DNA from: Flavobacteriales bacterium
GTDB taxonomy: Bacteria; Bacteroidota; Bacteroidia; NS11-12g; UBA955
DNA length: 37,834 bases
Assembly: GCA_002737625.1 (NCBI GenBank)
Contig: NSIB01000010.1
Location: forward strand, 1-37,834
Reading direction: 5' to 3'
The notes under the pieces are model-generated. The model worked only from the letters and a program-made list of their open reading frames with translations, made no database searches and was not told where the DNA came from. Shown here one piece after another: positions 19,978 through 30,255 of this stretch; within the stretch, counting starts at the first letter, position 1; each line of letters opens with the position of its first letter. A program made the position numbers and the translations under genes.

Positions 19978-20376
19978 TTATGATACAAAACATAAAACTT
20001 CACCACCCACGCCCAATACACGGGCCTCCTTATCGGTCATTACACCTTTAGAAGTGGTGATGATAGCTACTCCCAAACCATTCAATACCTTCGGCATGCT
20101 TTCCACATTGGAATAACGTCGCAAACCAGGTGAGCTCACACGCCTCAACGTTGTTATAGCACTTTGCTTGGTTTGGTTGTGAAATTTCAACGCGATCTTA
20201 ATCACACCTTGGTGGTTGTCGGTCTCTTCAAATTTGTACTTCAAGATATATCCCTTCTCGTATAACACGCGGGTCATTTCTTTCTTTAAATTGCTGGCGG
20301 GTATTTCTACCACGCGGTGCTTGGCTTTTACTGCGTTGCGCAAGCGGGTCAGATAATCTGCAATTGGATCTGTCAT
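19978..20376 (-). CDS. rpsH: 30S ribosomal protein S8
   Basis: Binds the central domain of 16S rRNA. The 132 residues contain TDPIADYLTRLRNAVKAKH, RVLYEKGYILKYKFEE, and the C-terminal VSSPGLRRYSNVESMPKVLN and TSKGVMTDKEARVLGVGGE, all standard. In E. coli S8 represses its own operon by binding near the rplE start; no equivalent helix was established here. Confidence 0.97.
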   Translation of the reverse strand: MTDPIADYLTRLRNAVKAKHRVVEIPASNLKKEMTRVLYEKGYILKYKFEETDNHQGVIKIALKFHNQTKQSAITTLRRVSSPGLRRYSNVESMPKVLNGLGVAIITTSKGVMTDKEARVLGVGGEVLCFVS

Positions 20377-20389
20377 TGCTGTATATTTT

Positions 20390-20659
20390 TTACCAACTAG
20401 ATTTGGTTACTCCTGGAATTTTACCATCACTGGCCAATTGACGGAACTGGTTCCGGCAAACGCCAAATATTCTCATATAACCACGGGGTCTACCGGTTAA
20501 TTTGCAACGATTGCGCAAACGAACAGGAGAAGCATTGCGTGGAATAGCCTGCAACGCATCATAGTTGCCCTCAGCTTTTAATTTAGCGCGCTTTTCAGCA
20601 TAACGTTCAACCATGGCTTCACGTTTGCGCTGTCTGGCTTTCATTGATTCTTTTGCCAT
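20390..20659 (-). CDS. rpsN: 30S ribosomal protein S14 (zinc-free form)
   Basis: Small-subunit head protein, 89 residues, the long form without CxxC zinc ligands. Motifs: [20 protein letters not shown] at the N-terminus, [20 protein letters not shown] and the C-terminal [20 protein letters not shown]. Like L36 here, it does not depend on zinc. 3 bases behind rplE. Confidence 0.97.
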   Translation of the reverse strand: MAKESMKARQRKREAMVERYAEKRAKLKAEGNYDALQAIPRNASPVRLRNRCKLTGRPRGYMRIFGVCRNQFRQLASDGKIPGVTKSSW

Positions 20660-20662
20660 CTC

Positions 20663-21214
20663 TTATTTGGTTTTAAAGGGAAATCCTAAAAATTTTAACA
20701 ATTCTAAACACTCTTCATCTGTTTTGGCAGAAGTCACAATGGTGATATCCATACCTGTGATTTTATTTAACTTATCGATGTCGATTTCTGGAAAAATGAT
20801 CTGCTCAGTGATACCCATAGTAAAGTTACCTCTGCCATCAAAACCCTTTACATTCAATCCCTGAAAATCACGTACACGAGGCAATGCAATCGTAACCAAA
20901 CGATCAATAAAATCATACATGCGCACTTTACGTAACGTAACTTTTGCACCGATTGGAACATTCTTACGCAATTTAAAGTTGGAAATATCCTTCTTTGAAA
21001 AAGTTGCTTGGGCTTTCTGTCCACTGATTTTTGTCATTTCATCAATCGCAGCATCAACCAATTTCTTGTCGTTTACCGCAGCACCTACACCCTGATTCAA
21101 AACAATCTTCTGGATCTGGGGTATTTGCATGTAATTCTTGTAGGAAAATTTCGCCATCATAGCGCCTACTACTTCTTCTTTGTATTTCGTTTGTAACCTT
21201 GGAACGTAACTCAT
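20663..21214 (-). CDS. rplE: 50S ribosomal protein L5
   Basis: 5S rRNA-binding protein contacting P-site tRNA. The 183 residues show [20 protein letters not shown], the signature [38 protein letters not shown] and [20 protein letters not shown], ending in the usual [20 protein letters not shown]. 16 bases behind rplX. Confidence 0.97.
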   Translation of the reverse strand: MSYVPRLQTKYKEEVVGAMMAKFSYKNYMQIPQIQKIVLNQGVGAAVNDKKLVDAAIDEMTKISGQKAQATFSKKDISNFKLRKNVPIGAKVTLRKVRMYDFIDRLVTIALPRVRDFQGLNVKGFDGRGNFTMGITEQIIFPEIDIDKLNKITGMDITIVTSAKTDEECLELLKFLGFPFKTK

Positions 21215-21230
21215 GGTCTTCTATTTCTAT

Positions 21231-21566
21231 TTAGTTAATGAATTCCCCAGTTGATTTTGCAAAACGCTGCAATTTTCCACCCTCATTTACTTTTCTACCA
21301 ATGCGAGTAGCAGCGCCTGCAACTACAACCATTAAGTTAGATAAATGAATTGGGGCTTCAATTTTATCAATTCTACCTGAGGTATTTTGTGCAGAAGGTT
21401 TGAAGTGTTTTGTTACCATATTCAATCCTTCTACTACCGCACGATTTGTAGATGGCAACACACGCATTACTTTGCCTGTTTTACCTTTGTCGTCTCCAGC
21501 CAACACCTTCACAGTGTCGCCCTTCTTTACGTGCAATTTTGTTTTGGTTATTTCTTTCTTTGCCAT
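21231..21566 (-). CDS. rplX: 50S ribosomal protein L24
   Basis: Assembly initiator of the large subunit. The 111 residues contain the KOW motif (VKKGDTVKVLAGDDKGKTGK) and the following VEGLNMVTKHFKPS, then IEAPIHLSNLMVV. 3 bases behind rplN. Confidence 0.97.
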   Translation of the reverse strand: MAKKEITKTKLHVKKGDTVKVLAGDDKGKTGKVMRVLPSTNRAVVEGLNMVTKHFKPSAQNTSGRIDKIEAPIHLSNLMVVVAGAATRIGRKVNEGGKLQRFAKSTGEFIN

Positions 21567-21569
21567 CTC

Positions 21570-21938
21570 TTATAAAACTTCAGGGGCCAATGAAACGATC
21601 TTCATAAACTGTTTGTCCCTCAATTCACGGGCAACAGGCCCGAAAATACGAGTGCCTCTCGGCTCGTCGTTGTTGGTTAACAATACGCAGCTATTTTCAT
21701 CAAAACGGATATAAGATCCATCAGGTCTGCGAACTTCTTTTTTCACGCGTACAACTACGGCTTTTGAAACCGAGCCTTTTTTCACGTTACTACCGGGAAT
21801 CGCTGCTTTCACAGAAACAACAATTTTATCGCCAACGCTGGCATATCTACGACCCGTACCACCCAACACGCGAATGCAAAGTACTTCTTTCGCACCACTG
21901 TTGTCGGCTACTCTCAATCTTGATTCTTGTTGTACCAT
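21570..21938 (-). CDS. rplN: 50S ribosomal protein L14
   Basis: Interface protein contacting 16S rRNA. Its 122 residues start [20 protein letters not shown] and include [17 protein letters not shown], the exposed [20 protein letters not shown] and the C-terminal [20 protein letters not shown]. One base separates it from rpsQ. Confidence 0.98.
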   Translation of the reverse strand: MVQQESRLRVADNSGAKEVLCIRVLGGTGRRYASVGDKIVVSVKAAIPGSNVKKGSVSKAVVVRVKKEVRRPDGSYIRFDENSCVLLTNNDEPRGTRIFGPVARELRDKQFMKIVSLAPEVL

Positions 21939-21939
21939 C

Positions 21940-22200
21940 TTATTTAGCTTTTTCTACGATTTCTACCAATCTGAACCGTTTGGTCTTGCTCAACGGACGG
22001 GTCTCCATGATGCGAACGATGTCGTTCTCACCACAAGTATTGGCCTCGTCATGAGCCGTGTACTTCTTGGTCTTTTTAAAGTACTTACCATATTTGGGGT
22101 GCTTAACGTTGCGCACAACAGTTACTACGATGGTCTTATCCATCTTAGCACTGGCAACAACACCAACAATCTCTTTTCTTGCGTTTCTTACCGTTTCCAT
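21940..22200 (-). CDS. rpsQ: 30S ribosomal protein S17
   Basis: OB-fold 16S rRNA-binding protein, 86 residues: [20 protein letters not shown], then [19 protein letters not shown] and [20 protein letters not shown]. Its ATG shares one base with the rpmC stop codon (TAATG overlap), implying coupled translation. Confidence 0.97.
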   Translation of the reverse strand: METVRNARKEIVGVVASAKMDKTIVVTVVRNVKHPKYGKYFKKTKKYTAHDEANTCGENDIVRIMETRPLSKTKRFRLVEIVEKAK

Positions 22201-22439
22201 TAGTTTTCTTGGCTTTGGTTGATTTTCCTTTCGATGGCATTCATTTCCGCTTCCTGACGACGAGAGTTTAACTCCGTCAACATGCGAGCCACGTCTTTTC
22301 TTGCTTCTTTCATTTTGTGAGGGTTCTCAATTTGAGCAACGGTATTCTGAAATCTCATTTTCGTCAACCGTTTTTTCTCCTCCTTATAGCGCTCAACTAG
22401 TTCTTTATTTGGAAGCGTTTTGATATCTGCGTACTTCAT
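22200..22439 (-). CDS. rpmC: 50S ribosomal protein L29
   Basis: Exit-tunnel rim protein that contributes to the docking site for SRP and trigger factor. The L29 core is [20 protein letters not shown] with the C-terminal [18 protein letters not shown]. At 79 residues it is somewhat longer than the common 63-70, with a charged tail ([17 protein letters not shown]). 3 bases behind rplP. Confidence 0.96.
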   Translation of the reverse strand: MKYADIKTLPNKELVERYKEEKKRLTKMRFQNTVAQIENPHKMKEARKDVARMLTELNSRRQEAEMNAIERKINQSQEN

Positions 22440-22442
22440 TGA

Positions 22443-22868
22443 TTAGTTCTCCTCATTATAATCTGGACGGACAATAAATTTGCAAGCCACCGGCATTTTC
22501 TGTGCCGCCAAACGCATACCCTCTTTGGCAATTTCCATGGGTACACCCGCTACTTCAAACATAATTGTTCCTGGTTTAACAATGGCAACCCAGTATTCTG
22601 GAGCACCTTTACCTTTACCCATACGAACCTCTGCAGGCTTCTTGGTAATTGGCTTATCTGGGAAAATCCTTATCCAAACTTGACCTTCACGCTTCAAGTA
22701 ACGCGTTACCGCAATACGAGCCGCTTCTAGTTGTCTGGCTGTGATCCACGATGGTTCCATGGATTTTAATCCAAAGCTACCATAGGAAATAAAATGTCCG
22801 CGTGTAGCAAGACCCTTCACTTTTCCCTTGTGTTGTTTTCTAAATTTTGTTCTTTTTGGACTCAGCAT
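22443..22868 (-). CDS. rplP: 50S ribosomal protein L16
   Basis: Large-subunit protein near the A site that helps orient tRNA. The 141 residues show [40 protein letters not shown], the signature [20 protein letters not shown] and [20 protein letters not shown]. Full length. 16 bases behind rpsC. Confidence 0.98.
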   Translation of the reverse strand: MLSPKRTKFRKQHKGKVKGLATRGHFISYGSFGLKSMEPSWITARQLEAARIAVTRYLKREGQVWIRIFPDKPITKKPAEVRMGKGKGAPEYWVAIVKPGTIMFEVAGVPMEIAKEGMRLAAQKMPVACKFIVRPDYNEEN

Positions 22869-22884
22869 AGCTTAATTCTCCTTA

Positions 22885-23652
22885 TTAATTCCTTCTACGG
22901 CGATCTCCACCACGATCTCCACCACCACCACGGTTACGGTCTCCACCACGCTGATCTCTACGATCAGGACGATTTCCACCACCATCACGGCGACGTTCTT
23001 GTTCAACTTGAGGAGCCAAATCTACCTTTCCGTAAATCTCTCCCTTACACACCCATACTTTAATACCGATTTTTCCGTAAACCGTCTGCGCTTCCACCAA
23101 TGCATAGTCGATGTTTGCACGCAGTGTATGCAATGGAGTTCTACCATCTTTATACATCTCAGAACGAGCAATCTCACCACCATTCAAACGACCGCTGATA
23201 CGAACCTTAATTCCCTCAGCTCCCATCTTCATGGTACCTTGAATCGAATTCTTAATGGCTCTCTTGTATGAAAAACGATTTTCAATCTGCTGGGCGATAT
23301 TCTCTCCCACCAAACGAGCATCCAACTCTGGACGTTTGATCTCACTGATGTTGATTTGAACATCCTTACCAGTGATTTTCTTAATTTCTTCGCGGATTGC
23401 ATCAACTTCTCCGCCCCCTTTACCAATTACGATGCCCGGACGGCTCGTGTGAATGGTTAAAGTTATGCGCTTTAGTGTTCTTTCAATCACGACTTTGGAA
23501 ATGCCTCCTTTTGGAATACGCACTTGCAAATACTTGCGTATTTTCTCGTCTTCAACGAGCTTATCGCCGTAATCTTTTCCTCCATACCAATTGGAGTCCC
23601 AACCACGGATGATTCCTAATCGTAATGCTATAGGGTTAATCTTTTGTCCCAT
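22885..23652 (-). CDS. rpsC: 30S ribosomal protein S3 with Arg/Gly-rich tail
   Basis: S3 forms part of the mRNA entry tunnel and its helicase activity. The 255 residues have a KH domain ([17 protein letters not shown] at about 73-89) and the C-domain [20 protein letters not shown] and [20 protein letters not shown]. After about residue 220 there is a low-complexity tail of D, R, G and N (blocks such as [15 protein letters not shown]), ending RRRRN. Such basic RG-rich ends occur on S3 of several Bacteroidota and may contact RNA. DNA for the tail is repetitive. Sits between rplV (21-base gap) and rplP. Confidence 0.97.
   Translation of the reverse strand: MGQKINPIALRLGIIRGWDSNWYGGKDYGDKLVEDEKIRKYLQVRIPKGGISKVVIERTLKRITLTIHTSRPGIVIGKGGGEVDAIREEIKKITGKDVQINISEIKRPELDARLVGENIAQQIENRFSYKRAIKNSIQGTMKMGAEGIKVRISGRLNGGEIARSEMYKDGRTPLHTLRANIDYALVEAQTVYGKIGIKVWVCKGEIYGKVDLAPQVEQERRRDGGGNRPDRRDQRGGDRNRGGGGDRGGDRRRRN
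22891..22995 (-). repeat. Low-complexity repetitive DNA in rpsC tail
   Basis: Imperfectly repeated plus-strand units of the type GATCTCCACCAC and GGTCTCCACCACG encode the Arg/Gly/Asp-rich tail of S3. Irregular, without fixed period, so replication slippage within the coding tail is the simplest origin. Confidence 0.7.
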
Positions 23653-23673
23653 ATTCTATTCTGCTATCCTTTA

Positions 23674-24048
23674 TTATTCGTTAGTGGTTTGAACTTCCTT
23701 GTTCTTCAAACTGTCGATCACAATCGTAACGTGATTTGTGCGCTTGCGCTGACGGTAACCACGACCCTGAGGAGCAGTTCTCAAACGCTTTACAACAATA
23801 CCACCATCTACCATGATTGTTTTTACATACAATTCGCTGTCTTCGATACGCTCACCGGTATTTGCCTGACCCCAGTTCGCAATTGCGCTCTTGAGTAATT
23901 TAGACAAATAAATTGCATAGGTAGGTTTTTGGTTCCACTGAAGAATGTTCAATGCGCGCTCAACACGCTCACCGCGTACAACATCTGCTACCAAACGCAT
24001 TTTGCGTGGTGATAACGGACAGTTTCTTAAAATTGCTTTTGCTTCCAT
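23674..24048 (-). CDS. rplV: 50S ribosomal protein L22
   Basis: Lines the exit tunnel with a long beta-hairpin. The 124 residues show AILRNCPLSPRKMRLVADVV, LLKSAIANWGQANTG and the hairpin region KRLRTAPQGRGYRQRKRTNH, the site where macrolide resistance changes occur in other bacteria; nothing unusual there. 11 bases behind rpsS. Confidence 0.97.
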   Translation of the reverse strand: MEAKAILRNCPLSPRKMRLVADVVRGERVERALNILQWNQKPTYAIYLSKLLKSAIANWGQANTGERIEDSELYVKTIMVDGGIVVKRLRTAPQGRGYRQRKRTNHVTIVIDSLKNKEVQTTNE

Positions 24049-24059
24049 GCCTTCAATGT

Positions 24060-24317
24060 TTATTTACCGTGACCTTTATATGTTCTTGTGGGTGCAAATT
24101 CGCCCAACTTATGTCCTACCATATTCTCTGTTACATAAACAGGAATAAACTTATTCCCGTTGTGAACAGCAAACGTGTGTCCTACAAAGTCTGGAATAAT
24201 CAAGCTTCTTCTTGACCAGGTCTTAACTACCGTTTTCTTGTTGCTTTCGTTGAGGACTACTACCTTCTTTGAAAGCTTTACGTCTACAAATGGACCTTTT
24301 TTAATGGATCTTGCCAT
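24060..24317 (-). CDS. rpsS: 30S ribosomal protein S19
   Basis: Small-subunit head protein, 85 residues: [60 protein letters not shown] and the ending [14 protein letters not shown] typical of S19. 15 bases behind rplB. Confidence 0.98.
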   Translation of the reverse strand: MARSIKKGPFVDVKLSKKVVVLNESNKKTVVKTWSRRSLIIPDFVGHTFAVHNGNKFIPVYVTENMVGHKLGEFAPTRTYKGHGK

Positions 24318-24332
24318 GATTTCGCTTATCTA

Positions 24333-25166
24333 TTACTTATTGCGGATTGATTTTCTTTTCTCAATGATCAAATTACTGCTACCTTTCTTCGGTGCACGTG
24401 TCTTTTGACCCTGAGAGTATATGAGATTCCTTGAACGAGGCTGACCTCCCTTGTTGCGGCCTTCACCACCACCCATCGGGTGATCAACAGGGTTCATTGC
24501 AGAAGGACGTACGCGTGGACGCTTTCCCATCCAACGTGAGCGACCGGCCTTACCTTTACGCACCTGACTATGCTCCTGGTTTCCTACCGTTCCAATAGCA
24601 GCAATACATGCAGCCAAAATCAAACGACTCTCACCTGAAGGCAATTTGATAGCAGCATACTTACCCTCACGCGCCATTAATTGGGCATAAGAACCAGCAC
24701 TGCGACAAATTTTAGCACCCTGACCTGGATTCATTTCGATGTTGTGAATCAAAGTACCCAATGGAATTTCAGCCAATGGCAATGCATTCCCAATCTCTGG
24801 AGATACGCCTGGACCCTGTTCCACTTTCTGACCCACCTTCAATCCCGAAGGAGCAATGATGTATCTCTTCTCTTCACCGAATTGAACCAAAGCAATAAAT
24901 GCACTGCGATTTGGATCGTATTCTACTGTCATTACCTCACCAACTACTCCAAAATTATTACGTTTGAAGTCGATGATACGATAGCGACGTTTGTGACCAC
25001 CCCCGATATACGGTGAGGTGATTTTTCCTTGATTATTCCGTCCACCGGATTTGCTCAATGATACCAACAAACTCTTCTCAGGTTTGCTAGCAGTGATTTC
25101 AGCAAACGCATTGGCAACTCTAAAGCGTTGACCAGGCGTGGTGGGATTTAAACGACGTACTGCCAT
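24333..25166 (-). CDS. rplB: 50S ribosomal protein L2
   Basis: Needed for subunit association and peptidyl-transferase assembly. The 277 residues hold the OB and SH3-like domains with [36 protein letters not shown] and the near-catalytic histidine region [18 protein letters not shown]. Full length, with the lysine-rich end. 2 bases behind rplW. Confidence 0.98.
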   Translation of the reverse strand: MAVRRLNPTTPGQRFRVANAFAEITASKPEKSLLVSLSKSGGRNNQGKITSPYIGGGHKRRYRIIDFKRNNFGVVGEVMTVEYDPNRSAFIALVQFGEEKRYIIAPSGLKVGQKVEQGPGVSPEIGNALPLAEIPLGTLIHNIEMNPGQGAKICRSAGSYAQLMAREGKYAAIKLPSGESRLILAACIAAIGTVGNQEHSQVRKGKAGRSRWMGKRPRVRPSAMNPVDHPMGGGEGRNKGGQPRSRNLIYSQGQKTRAPKKGSSNLIIEKRKSIRNK

Positions 25167-25168
25167 GA

Positions 25169-25453
25169 TTAGATGTTTTCGTAAAAGTCTATGTTAAATC
25201 CTTCTTTTAATGTGACAATGGCCTTTTTATACTTTGCAGTATAACCGGAGATTTGGCCTGTGCGACGGTTACGGCGCGACTTCCCCCGTTGGATCATGGT
25301 GTTTACTGATGCAACTTCCACTCCATAGAATTCTTCAATGGCTTTCTTAATTTCATCCTTGTTTGACTTCGGGTCAACGATGAAACCATACTGACCACGC
25401 TTATCCATGATAGCGGTCATTTTCTCAGTAATCAACGGCTTCTTGAGTATCAT
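25169..25453 (-). CDS. rplW: 50S ribosomal protein L23
   Basis: Exit-site protein that binds trigger factor and SRP. The 94 residues show [40 protein letters not shown] and [20 protein letters not shown]. Its ATG lies within the last codons of rplD (four-base ATGA overlap), indicating coupling. Confidence 0.97.
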   Translation of the reverse strand: MILKKPLITEKMTAIMDKRGQYGFIVDPKSNKDEIKKAIEEFYGVEVASVNTMIQRGKSRRNRRTGQISGYTAKYKKAIVTLKEGFNIDFYENI

Positions 25454-26076
25454 TTTGTATTTGCCTCCTGAATCTTGGCGATTGAACTTTCGGTTAAAAT
25501 TAATTGTCCAGCTTTCATCACTGCGTATGTGTTCATATCTGAAGCACGCATGACTGTGTTTCCTTCAATGTTACGTCCACTCAATACGATGTTCTTCTGG
25601 ATCTCAGACGTTACGAATAGTGTACGACCGGTCACCTTTAAAGCTTTCAACATGTTTGCAAACTCCGATGTTTTTGGCGTAGACATGTCAAAATCTTCAA
25701 CGATCATGATGTTGTTTGTTTTTGCCTTATAAGAAAGAGCAGACAAACGAGCCAAACGCTTCAACTTTTTGTTCAATTTGAAAGAATAGTCACGTGGACG
25801 AGGACCGTGAATACGAGCTCCCCCTACAAAAATACCTGCTTTCAATGAACCGTGACGTGCTCCCCCTGTACCTTTCTGACGGAAAATCTTTTTGGTAGAC
25901 CGGTGAATTTCTTTTCTCTCTTTGGTTTTGTGTGTACCCTGACGTTGATTTGCCATGAACTGTTTCACATCCAAATATATGGCGTGGTCGTTTGGACTCA
26001 ATCCAAATATAGACTCAGATAACGTTACCGTCCTTCCAGTCTCAGACCCTTGCTTGTTTAATACTTTAATTTCCAT
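25450..26076 (-). CDS. rplD: 50S ribosomal protein L4
   Basis: Exit-tunnel protein and, in enterobacteria, repressor of the S10 operon. The 208 residues include the long internal loop [20 protein letters not shown] and [20 protein letters not shown] that reaches the tunnel constriction, and a C-terminal Rossmann-like part. 2 bases behind rplC; overlaps rplW. Confidence 0.97.
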   Translation of the reverse strand: MEIKVLNKQGSETGRTVTLSESIFGLSPNDHAIYLDVKQFMANQRQGTHKTKERKEIHRSTKKIFRQKGTGGARHGSLKAGIFVGGARIHGPRPRDYSFKLNKKLKRLARLSALSYKAKTNNIMIVEDFDMSTPKTSEFANMLKALKVTGRTLFVTSEIQKNIVLSGRNIEGNTVMRASDMNTYAVMKAGQLILTESSIAKIQEANTK

Positions 26077-26078
26077 GA

Positions 26079-26696
26079 TTAACGCTCAATTATTACGGTT
26101 GAACCATTATGACCTGGAATCGCACCTTTAATTACGATTAGGTTTCTTTCTGCATCAATTTTTAACACTTCCAAGTTTTGGATTTTAACGCGTTGCCCTC
26201 CCGTTCTACCAGCCATGCGCATTCCTTTGAATACACGACCTGGGAATGAACAAGCTCCAATAGATCCAGGTGCACGCAAACGGTTGTGCTGACCGTGAGT
26301 TGCTTCACCAACACCCGCGAAACCATGACGTTTTACAACACCCTGAAAACCTTTTCCCTTGGCTTTTCCAACCACGTTAACAAACTCGCCCGCCTCAAAC
26401 AAACTCACATCAATGATCGAACCCAACTCTGGAGCTGACTCAACATCACGGAATTCCATAACTACACGCTTAGGCGTAGTATTTGATTTAGTAAAGTGAC
26501 CCTTCATTGCTGAAGAAGTATGCTTGTCTTTCTTTTCACCCCAAGACAATTGTACGGCTTCGTATCCGTCTGTATCTTTTGTCTTTACCTGGGTAACTAC
26601 GCATGGTCCAGCTTCAACAACCGTACAAGCCAAACGCTTGCCGCCTTCGTTAAAGATACTGGTCATACCCAATTTTTTTCCAATAATTCCATTCAT
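26079..26696 (-). CDS. rplC: 50S ribosomal protein L3
   Basis: Early-binding large subunit protein whose loop approaches the peptidyl-transferase centre. The 205 residues begin [20 protein letters not shown] and include [40 protein letters not shown] and [20 protein letters not shown], the L3 signatures. 14 bases behind rpsJ. Confidence 0.98.
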   Translation of the reverse strand: MNGIIGKKLGMTSIFNEGGKRLACTVVEAGPCVVTQVKTKDTDGYEAVQLSWGEKKDKHTSSAMKGHFTKSNTTPKRVVMEFRDVESAPELGSIIDVSLFEAGEFVNVVGKAKGKGFQGVVKRHGFAGVGEATHGQHNRLRAPGSIGACSFPGRVFKGMRMAGRTGGQRVKIQNLEVLKIDAERNLIVIKGAIPGHNGSTVIIER

Positions 26697-26710
26697 AACA
26701 ACTACCCTCC

Positions 26711-27019
26711 TTACAATTTGATTTCAACTTCAACACCACTAGGCAACTCAATCTTCATCAAAGCATCAACAGTCTTGGTAGAACCGTTGAAAATGTCGAT
26801 TAAGCGTTGGTATGTGCAGTATTGGAACTGCTCCCTAGCTTTTTTGTTTACGTGAGGTGAACGCAACACTGTAAAAATCCTTTTACGTGTTGGTAGCGGC
26901 ACTGGCCCACTCACCACAACCCCAGTGGTCTTAACGGCCTTCACAATCTTCTCGGCAGATTTGTCGATAAGGTTGTGGTCGAAAGACTTGAGCTTAATTC
27001 TGATTTTTTGACTTATCAT
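26711..27019 (-). CDS. rpsJ: 30S ribosomal protein S10 (NusE)
   Basis: Small-subunit head protein that also acts with NusB in rRNA antitermination at boxA sites. The 102 residues show [20 protein letters not shown], the signature [20 protein letters not shown] and NKKAREQFQ. Joined to fusA by an 11-base gap, so the str and S10 clusters are fused here. Confidence 0.98.
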   Translation of the reverse strand: MISQKIRIKLKSFDHNLIDKSAEKIVKAVKTTGVVVSGPVPLPTRKRIFTVLRSPHVNKKAREQFQYCTYQRLIDIFNGSTKTVDALMKIELPSGVEVEIKL

Positions 27020-27030
27020 TTTGTAATTTA

Positions 27031-29133
27031 TTAACTCGTAGCGTTAGCTTTTTTCAATACTTCATCTGCAATGCTCTTTGGTGTTTCAGCAAAGTGACTG
27101 AATTCCATCGTTGACGTTGCGCGGCCCGAAGTGATAGTTCTCAATGTTGTTACATATCCAAACATTTCACTCAATGGCACTTTTGCTTTTACAATCTGAG
27201 CACCTGCACGTTCATCAATTCCTTCCAATTGACCACGACGACGGTTCAAATCACCCATAACATCACCACTATTTTCGTGAGGCGTTACCACTTCCAATTT
27301 CATAATTGGCTCCAACAATACTGGATTACAACGTCGGGCTGCTTCACGGAAACCGCTGCGAGCTGCAACTTCAAACGACAATGAATCTGAATCCACCGCG
27401 TGGAAACTACCGTCAAACAAACGCACTTTCATACGATCGATTGCATAGCCCGCTAACACACCATTGGACATGGCGGCCTTGAAACCTTTTTCTACTGAAG
27501 GAATGAATTCACGGGGGATAGAACCACCCACTACGTCATTTACCCACTGCAGACCTTCACCCACGAATGTATCGTCGGCAGGACCAATAGTAAATTGAAT
27601 ATCCGCGAATTTACCACGACCACCAGTTTGTTTCTTGTACGTTTCACGGTGAGTATAATTTTCAGTAATTGCTTCTTTATATGTTACTTGAGGCGCACCT
27701 TGGTTACATTCAACCTTGAATTCACGCTTCAAACGATCCAGGATGATTTCCAAGTGCAATTCACCCATACCACTAATGATGGTTTGTCCAGTTTCTTGGT
27801 CTGAATGTACACGGAATGTAGGATCTTCTTCCGCCAATTTAGACAAAGCATTGCCCAATTTGTCAGAATCTGTTTGTGTTTTTGGTTCAATAGCCAAACC
27901 AATTACAGGCTCAGGGAATACCATTGATTCCAATACGATTGGGTGGCCTTCAGCTACCAATGTATCACCTGTTTTGATGTCTTTGAAACCCACTGCAGCA
28001 CCAATGTCCCCCGCTCCCAAATAATCGATAGGGTTCTGTTTGTTCGCATGCATTTGGAAGATACGTGAAATACGCTCTTTGTTTCCGGTACGCATGTTCA
28101 ACACATAAGAACCAGCATCCAACTTACCAGAGTATGCACGCAAGAAACACAAACGACCTACATAAGGATCAGTTGCAATCTTAAATGCCAAAGCGGCAAA
28201 TGGCTCTTTATAATCAGGCTTACGGATCACCTCAGCACCTGTGTCTGGGTTGGTTCCAATTGCACCACCTTTGTCGATTGGAGACGGCATCAATTCCATG
28301 ACCATATCCAACATAGTTTGTACACCCTTATTCTTGAACGCAGATCCACACATCATCGGAACAATTTTCATGTCGATAACAGCGGGACGCAATGCATTCA
28401 AAATTTCTCTTTCTGTAATTGACTTTGGATCCTCGAAGAATTTCTCCATCAACGTATCATCGTATTCAGATACTGCTTCCAACAACTTCTCTCTCCAAAT
28501 AGTAGCCTCTTCCAACATATCTGCGGGAATATCGATCGTCTCATAGGTCATCCCATGATCATTCTCGCTCCAGACCATTCCACGAAAGTTGATCAAATCT
28601 ACAACCCCTATGAAATTATCTTCAGCACCGATGGGCAACTGCAAAGGAATTGCGTTGCTCCCCAACATAGTTTTTACCTGTGTTACTACATTTAAGAAAT
28701 CCGCACCGGCGCGATCCATTTTGTTAACGAATCCGATACGAGCTACATTGTAGTTGTTTGCCAAGCGCCAGTTTGTCTCAGATTGTGGTTCAACACCATC
28801 AACCGAACTAAACAAAAATACCAAGCCATCCAATACACGCAAAGAACGATTCACCTCTACAGTAAAATCTACGTGACCTGGAGTATCTATGATGTTAATG
28901 TGGTAATTATTATCCAAATATTTCCAAAAAACTGTTGTCGCAGCAGAAGTAATGGTAATACCACGCTCTTGCTCTTGAGCCATCCAGTCCATGGTAGCCG
29001 CTCCGTCGTGTACTTCACCAATTTTGTGGTTTACACCAGCATAGTAAAGAATACGCTCCGTAGTAGTTGTCTTACCCGCATCAATGTGGGCTGCAATACC
29101 AATGTTTCTTGTAAAAGATAAATCGCGTGACAT
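27031..29133 (-). CDS. fusA: Translation elongation factor G
   Basis: GTPase that drives translocation and, with RRF, ribosome recycling. The 700 residues are full length. G-domain motifs: P-loop [13 protein letters not shown] (Lys21 at the phosphate loop), [12 protein letters not shown] switch I, DTPGHVDF and [10 protein letters not shown]. Later parts show domain III ([18 protein letters not shown]) and domain IV ([20 protein letters not shown]), whose tip enters the decoding site, ending in domain V with [16 protein letters not shown]. It sits between rpsG (18-base gap) and rpsJ; tuf is not present in this cluster. Confidence 0.98.
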   Translation of the reverse strand: MSRDLSFTRNIGIAAHIDAGKTTTTERILYYAGVNHKIGEVHDGAATMDWMAQEQERGITITSAATTVFWKYLDNNYHINIIDTPGHVDFTVEVNRSLRVLDGLVFLFSSVDGVEPQSETNWRLANNYNVARIGFVNKMDRAGADFLNVVTQVKTMLGSNAIPLQLPIGAEDNFIGVVDLINFRGMVWSENDHGMTYETIDIPADMLEEATIWREKLLEAVSEYDDTLMEKFFEDPKSITEREILNALRPAVIDMKIVPMMCGSAFKNKGVQTMLDMVMELMPSPIDKGGAIGTNPDTGAEVIRKPDYKEPFAALAFKIATDPYVGRLCFLRAYSGKLDAGSYVLNMRTGNKERISRIFQMHANKQNPIDYLGAGDIGAAVGFKDIKTGDTLVAEGHPIVLESMVFPEPVIGLAIEPKTQTDSDKLGNALSKLAEEDPTFRVHSDQETGQTIISGMGELHLEIILDRLKREFKVECNQGAPQVTYKEAITENYTHRETYKKQTGGRGKFADIQFTIGPADDTFVGEGLQWVNDVVGGSIPREFIPSVEKGFKAAMSNGVLAGYAIDRMKVRLFDGSFHAVDSDSLSFEVAARSGFREAARRCNPVLLEPIMKLEVVTPHENSGDVMGDLNRRRGQLEGIDERAGAQIVKAKVPLSEMFGYVTTLRTITSGRATSTMEFSHFAETPKSIADEVLKKANATS

Positions 29134-29151
29134 GCTCTTAAATTCCTCTTA

Positions 29152-29622
29152 TTAAATCCTAAAGTGTGCGAAAGCTTTGTTGGCTTCAGCCATTTTGTGT
29201 GTATCTTCTTTTTTCTTCACTGCAGACCCTTCATTGCGTGAAGCGGCCAATATTTCGCCAGCCAATTTCTCAGCCATTGATTTTTCGTTGCGCTTGCGAG
29301 CATATCCAATCATCCACTTCATTCCAACGGCCATACGACGGCGAGGTTGAACTTCTGTCGGGATTTGGAATGTAGAACCACCAACACGACGTGCTTTAAC
29401 TTCCACCGTAGGCATTACGTTATTCAACGCTTTGCGGAAGGTCTCAATACCAGGCTCTTCTGTGGCTTTGGCTTCTACCAAGTCCAATGCTGAGTAAAAA
29501 ATGTTGTATGCCAATGATTTCTTACCATCATACATCATCCCGTTCACAAAACGAGTAACTACTACGTCGTTGAACTTAGGATCGGGTAACAATATGCGTT
29601 TTTTAGCGCGCGCCTTTCTCAT
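29152..29622 (-). CDS. rpsG: 30S ribosomal protein S7
   Basis: Starts assembly of the 16S 3-prime domain and lines the E site. The 156 residues show [39 protein letters not shown], the [20 protein letters not shown] loop and the C-terminal helix [20 protein letters not shown]. 12 bases behind rpsL. Confidence 0.98.
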   Translation of the reverse strand: MRKARAKKRILLPDPKFNDVVVTRFVNGMMYDGKKSLAYNIFYSALDLVEAKATEEPGIETFRKALNNVMPTVEVKARRVGGSTFQIPTEVQPRRRMAVGMKWMIGYARKRNEKSMAEKLAGEILAASRNEGSAVKKKEDTHKMAEANKAFAHFRI

Positions 29623-29634
29623 AACTGATTGTGA

Positions 29635-30015
29635 TTATTTCTTAGCCTTTGGTTTCTTTGTGCCATATTTACTTCTTCGCTGGTTACGGCCTTCTACTCC
29701 GGCAGTATCCAATGCTCCTCGTACGATGTGATAACGTACACCCGGCAAATCCTTAACCCTGCCGCCACGTACCAAAACGATACTGTGTTCTTGCAAGTTG
29801 TGGCCTTCACCTGGAATGTAGGCGTTCACTTCTTTTCCGTTCGACAAACGTACACGAGCTACCTTACGAAGAGCCGAATTCGGCTTCTTTGGTGTAGTTG
29901 TGTATACGCGGGTACAAACACCTCTGCGCTGTGGACAAGAATCAAGTGCAGGTGACTTGCTCTTATAAACAGTTTCCTGCCGTCCCTTTCTAATTAGCTG
30001 TTGAATTGTTGGCAT
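29635..30015 (-). CDS. rpsL: 30S ribosomal protein S12
   Basis: Decoding-centre protein controlling fidelity and the target of streptomycin resistance changes. The 126 residues show [40 protein letters not shown] and [20 protein letters not shown]. The lysines in PKKPNS and VKDLPG are those of drug-sensitive proteins. Start at ATG 30015; the frame stays open to 30099 but that extension covers the promoter and does not resemble S12. First gene of the superoperon; 20 bases upstream of the ATG is a -7 element. Confidence 0.98.
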   Translation of the reverse strand: MPTIQQLIRKGRQETVYKSKSPALDSCPQRRGVCTRVYTTTPKKPNSALRKVARVRLSNGKEVNAYIPGEGHNLQEHSIVLVRGGRVKDLPGVRYHIVRGALDTAGVEGRNQRRSKYGTKKPKAKK

Positions 30016-30035
30016 ATTTTTCCCAAAAAGGACGG

Positions 30036-30066
30036 CAAAATTACGCCTATTATTTGTCAAAATCAA
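30036..30066 (-). promoter_or_regulatory. Promoter of the str-S10-spc-alpha superoperon
   Basis: Minus-strand TTG (30064-30066), 20-base spacer, then TAATTTTG (30036-30043), matching TAnnTTTG. It continues GCCGTCC, resembling the start regions of the rRNA-type promoters at the left edge (same -7 as P1). The leader before rpsL is about 17 bases. It is the only convincing promoter I find for the 31-gene unit. Confidence 0.65.
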
Positions 30067-30219
30067 GACGATGTTAAAAAAATATAGCACTGAATTCAAA
30101 AGAAACCCAAATATCCTTCAAATTTGGGCCATTATAGGGGTTGCGCAGCCCTAAATTGCTGAATTCAATGACCCATCGGGCAACTTTCATCTTTTTTTCA
30201 ACGTCTCCCATTTTGGCAC

Positions 30220-30227
30220 TACTTTTG
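30220..30227 (+). promoter_or_regulatory. -7 element for the DUF1573 gene
   Basis: TACTTTTG matches TAnnTTTG and lies 28 bases before the ATG at 30256. No clear TTG at the -33 distance is seen; the assignment rests on the -7 box and position. Confidence 0.35.
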
Positions 30228-30255
30228 ACAACTTAAAATACATTCTAAACGTCCA

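Noticed and set aside
30016-30099. Extended N-terminus of S12 from 30099
   Set aside because: The extension covers the promoter of the superoperon and is absent from S12 proteins; the ATG at 30015 gives the exact family start.
30136-30154. Imperfect palindrome with a TTGCGCA centre between rpsL and the DUF1573 gene
   Set aside because: Only five outer base pairs form, the centre is mismatched, and no T-run follows; too weak to call a terminator or repeat element.
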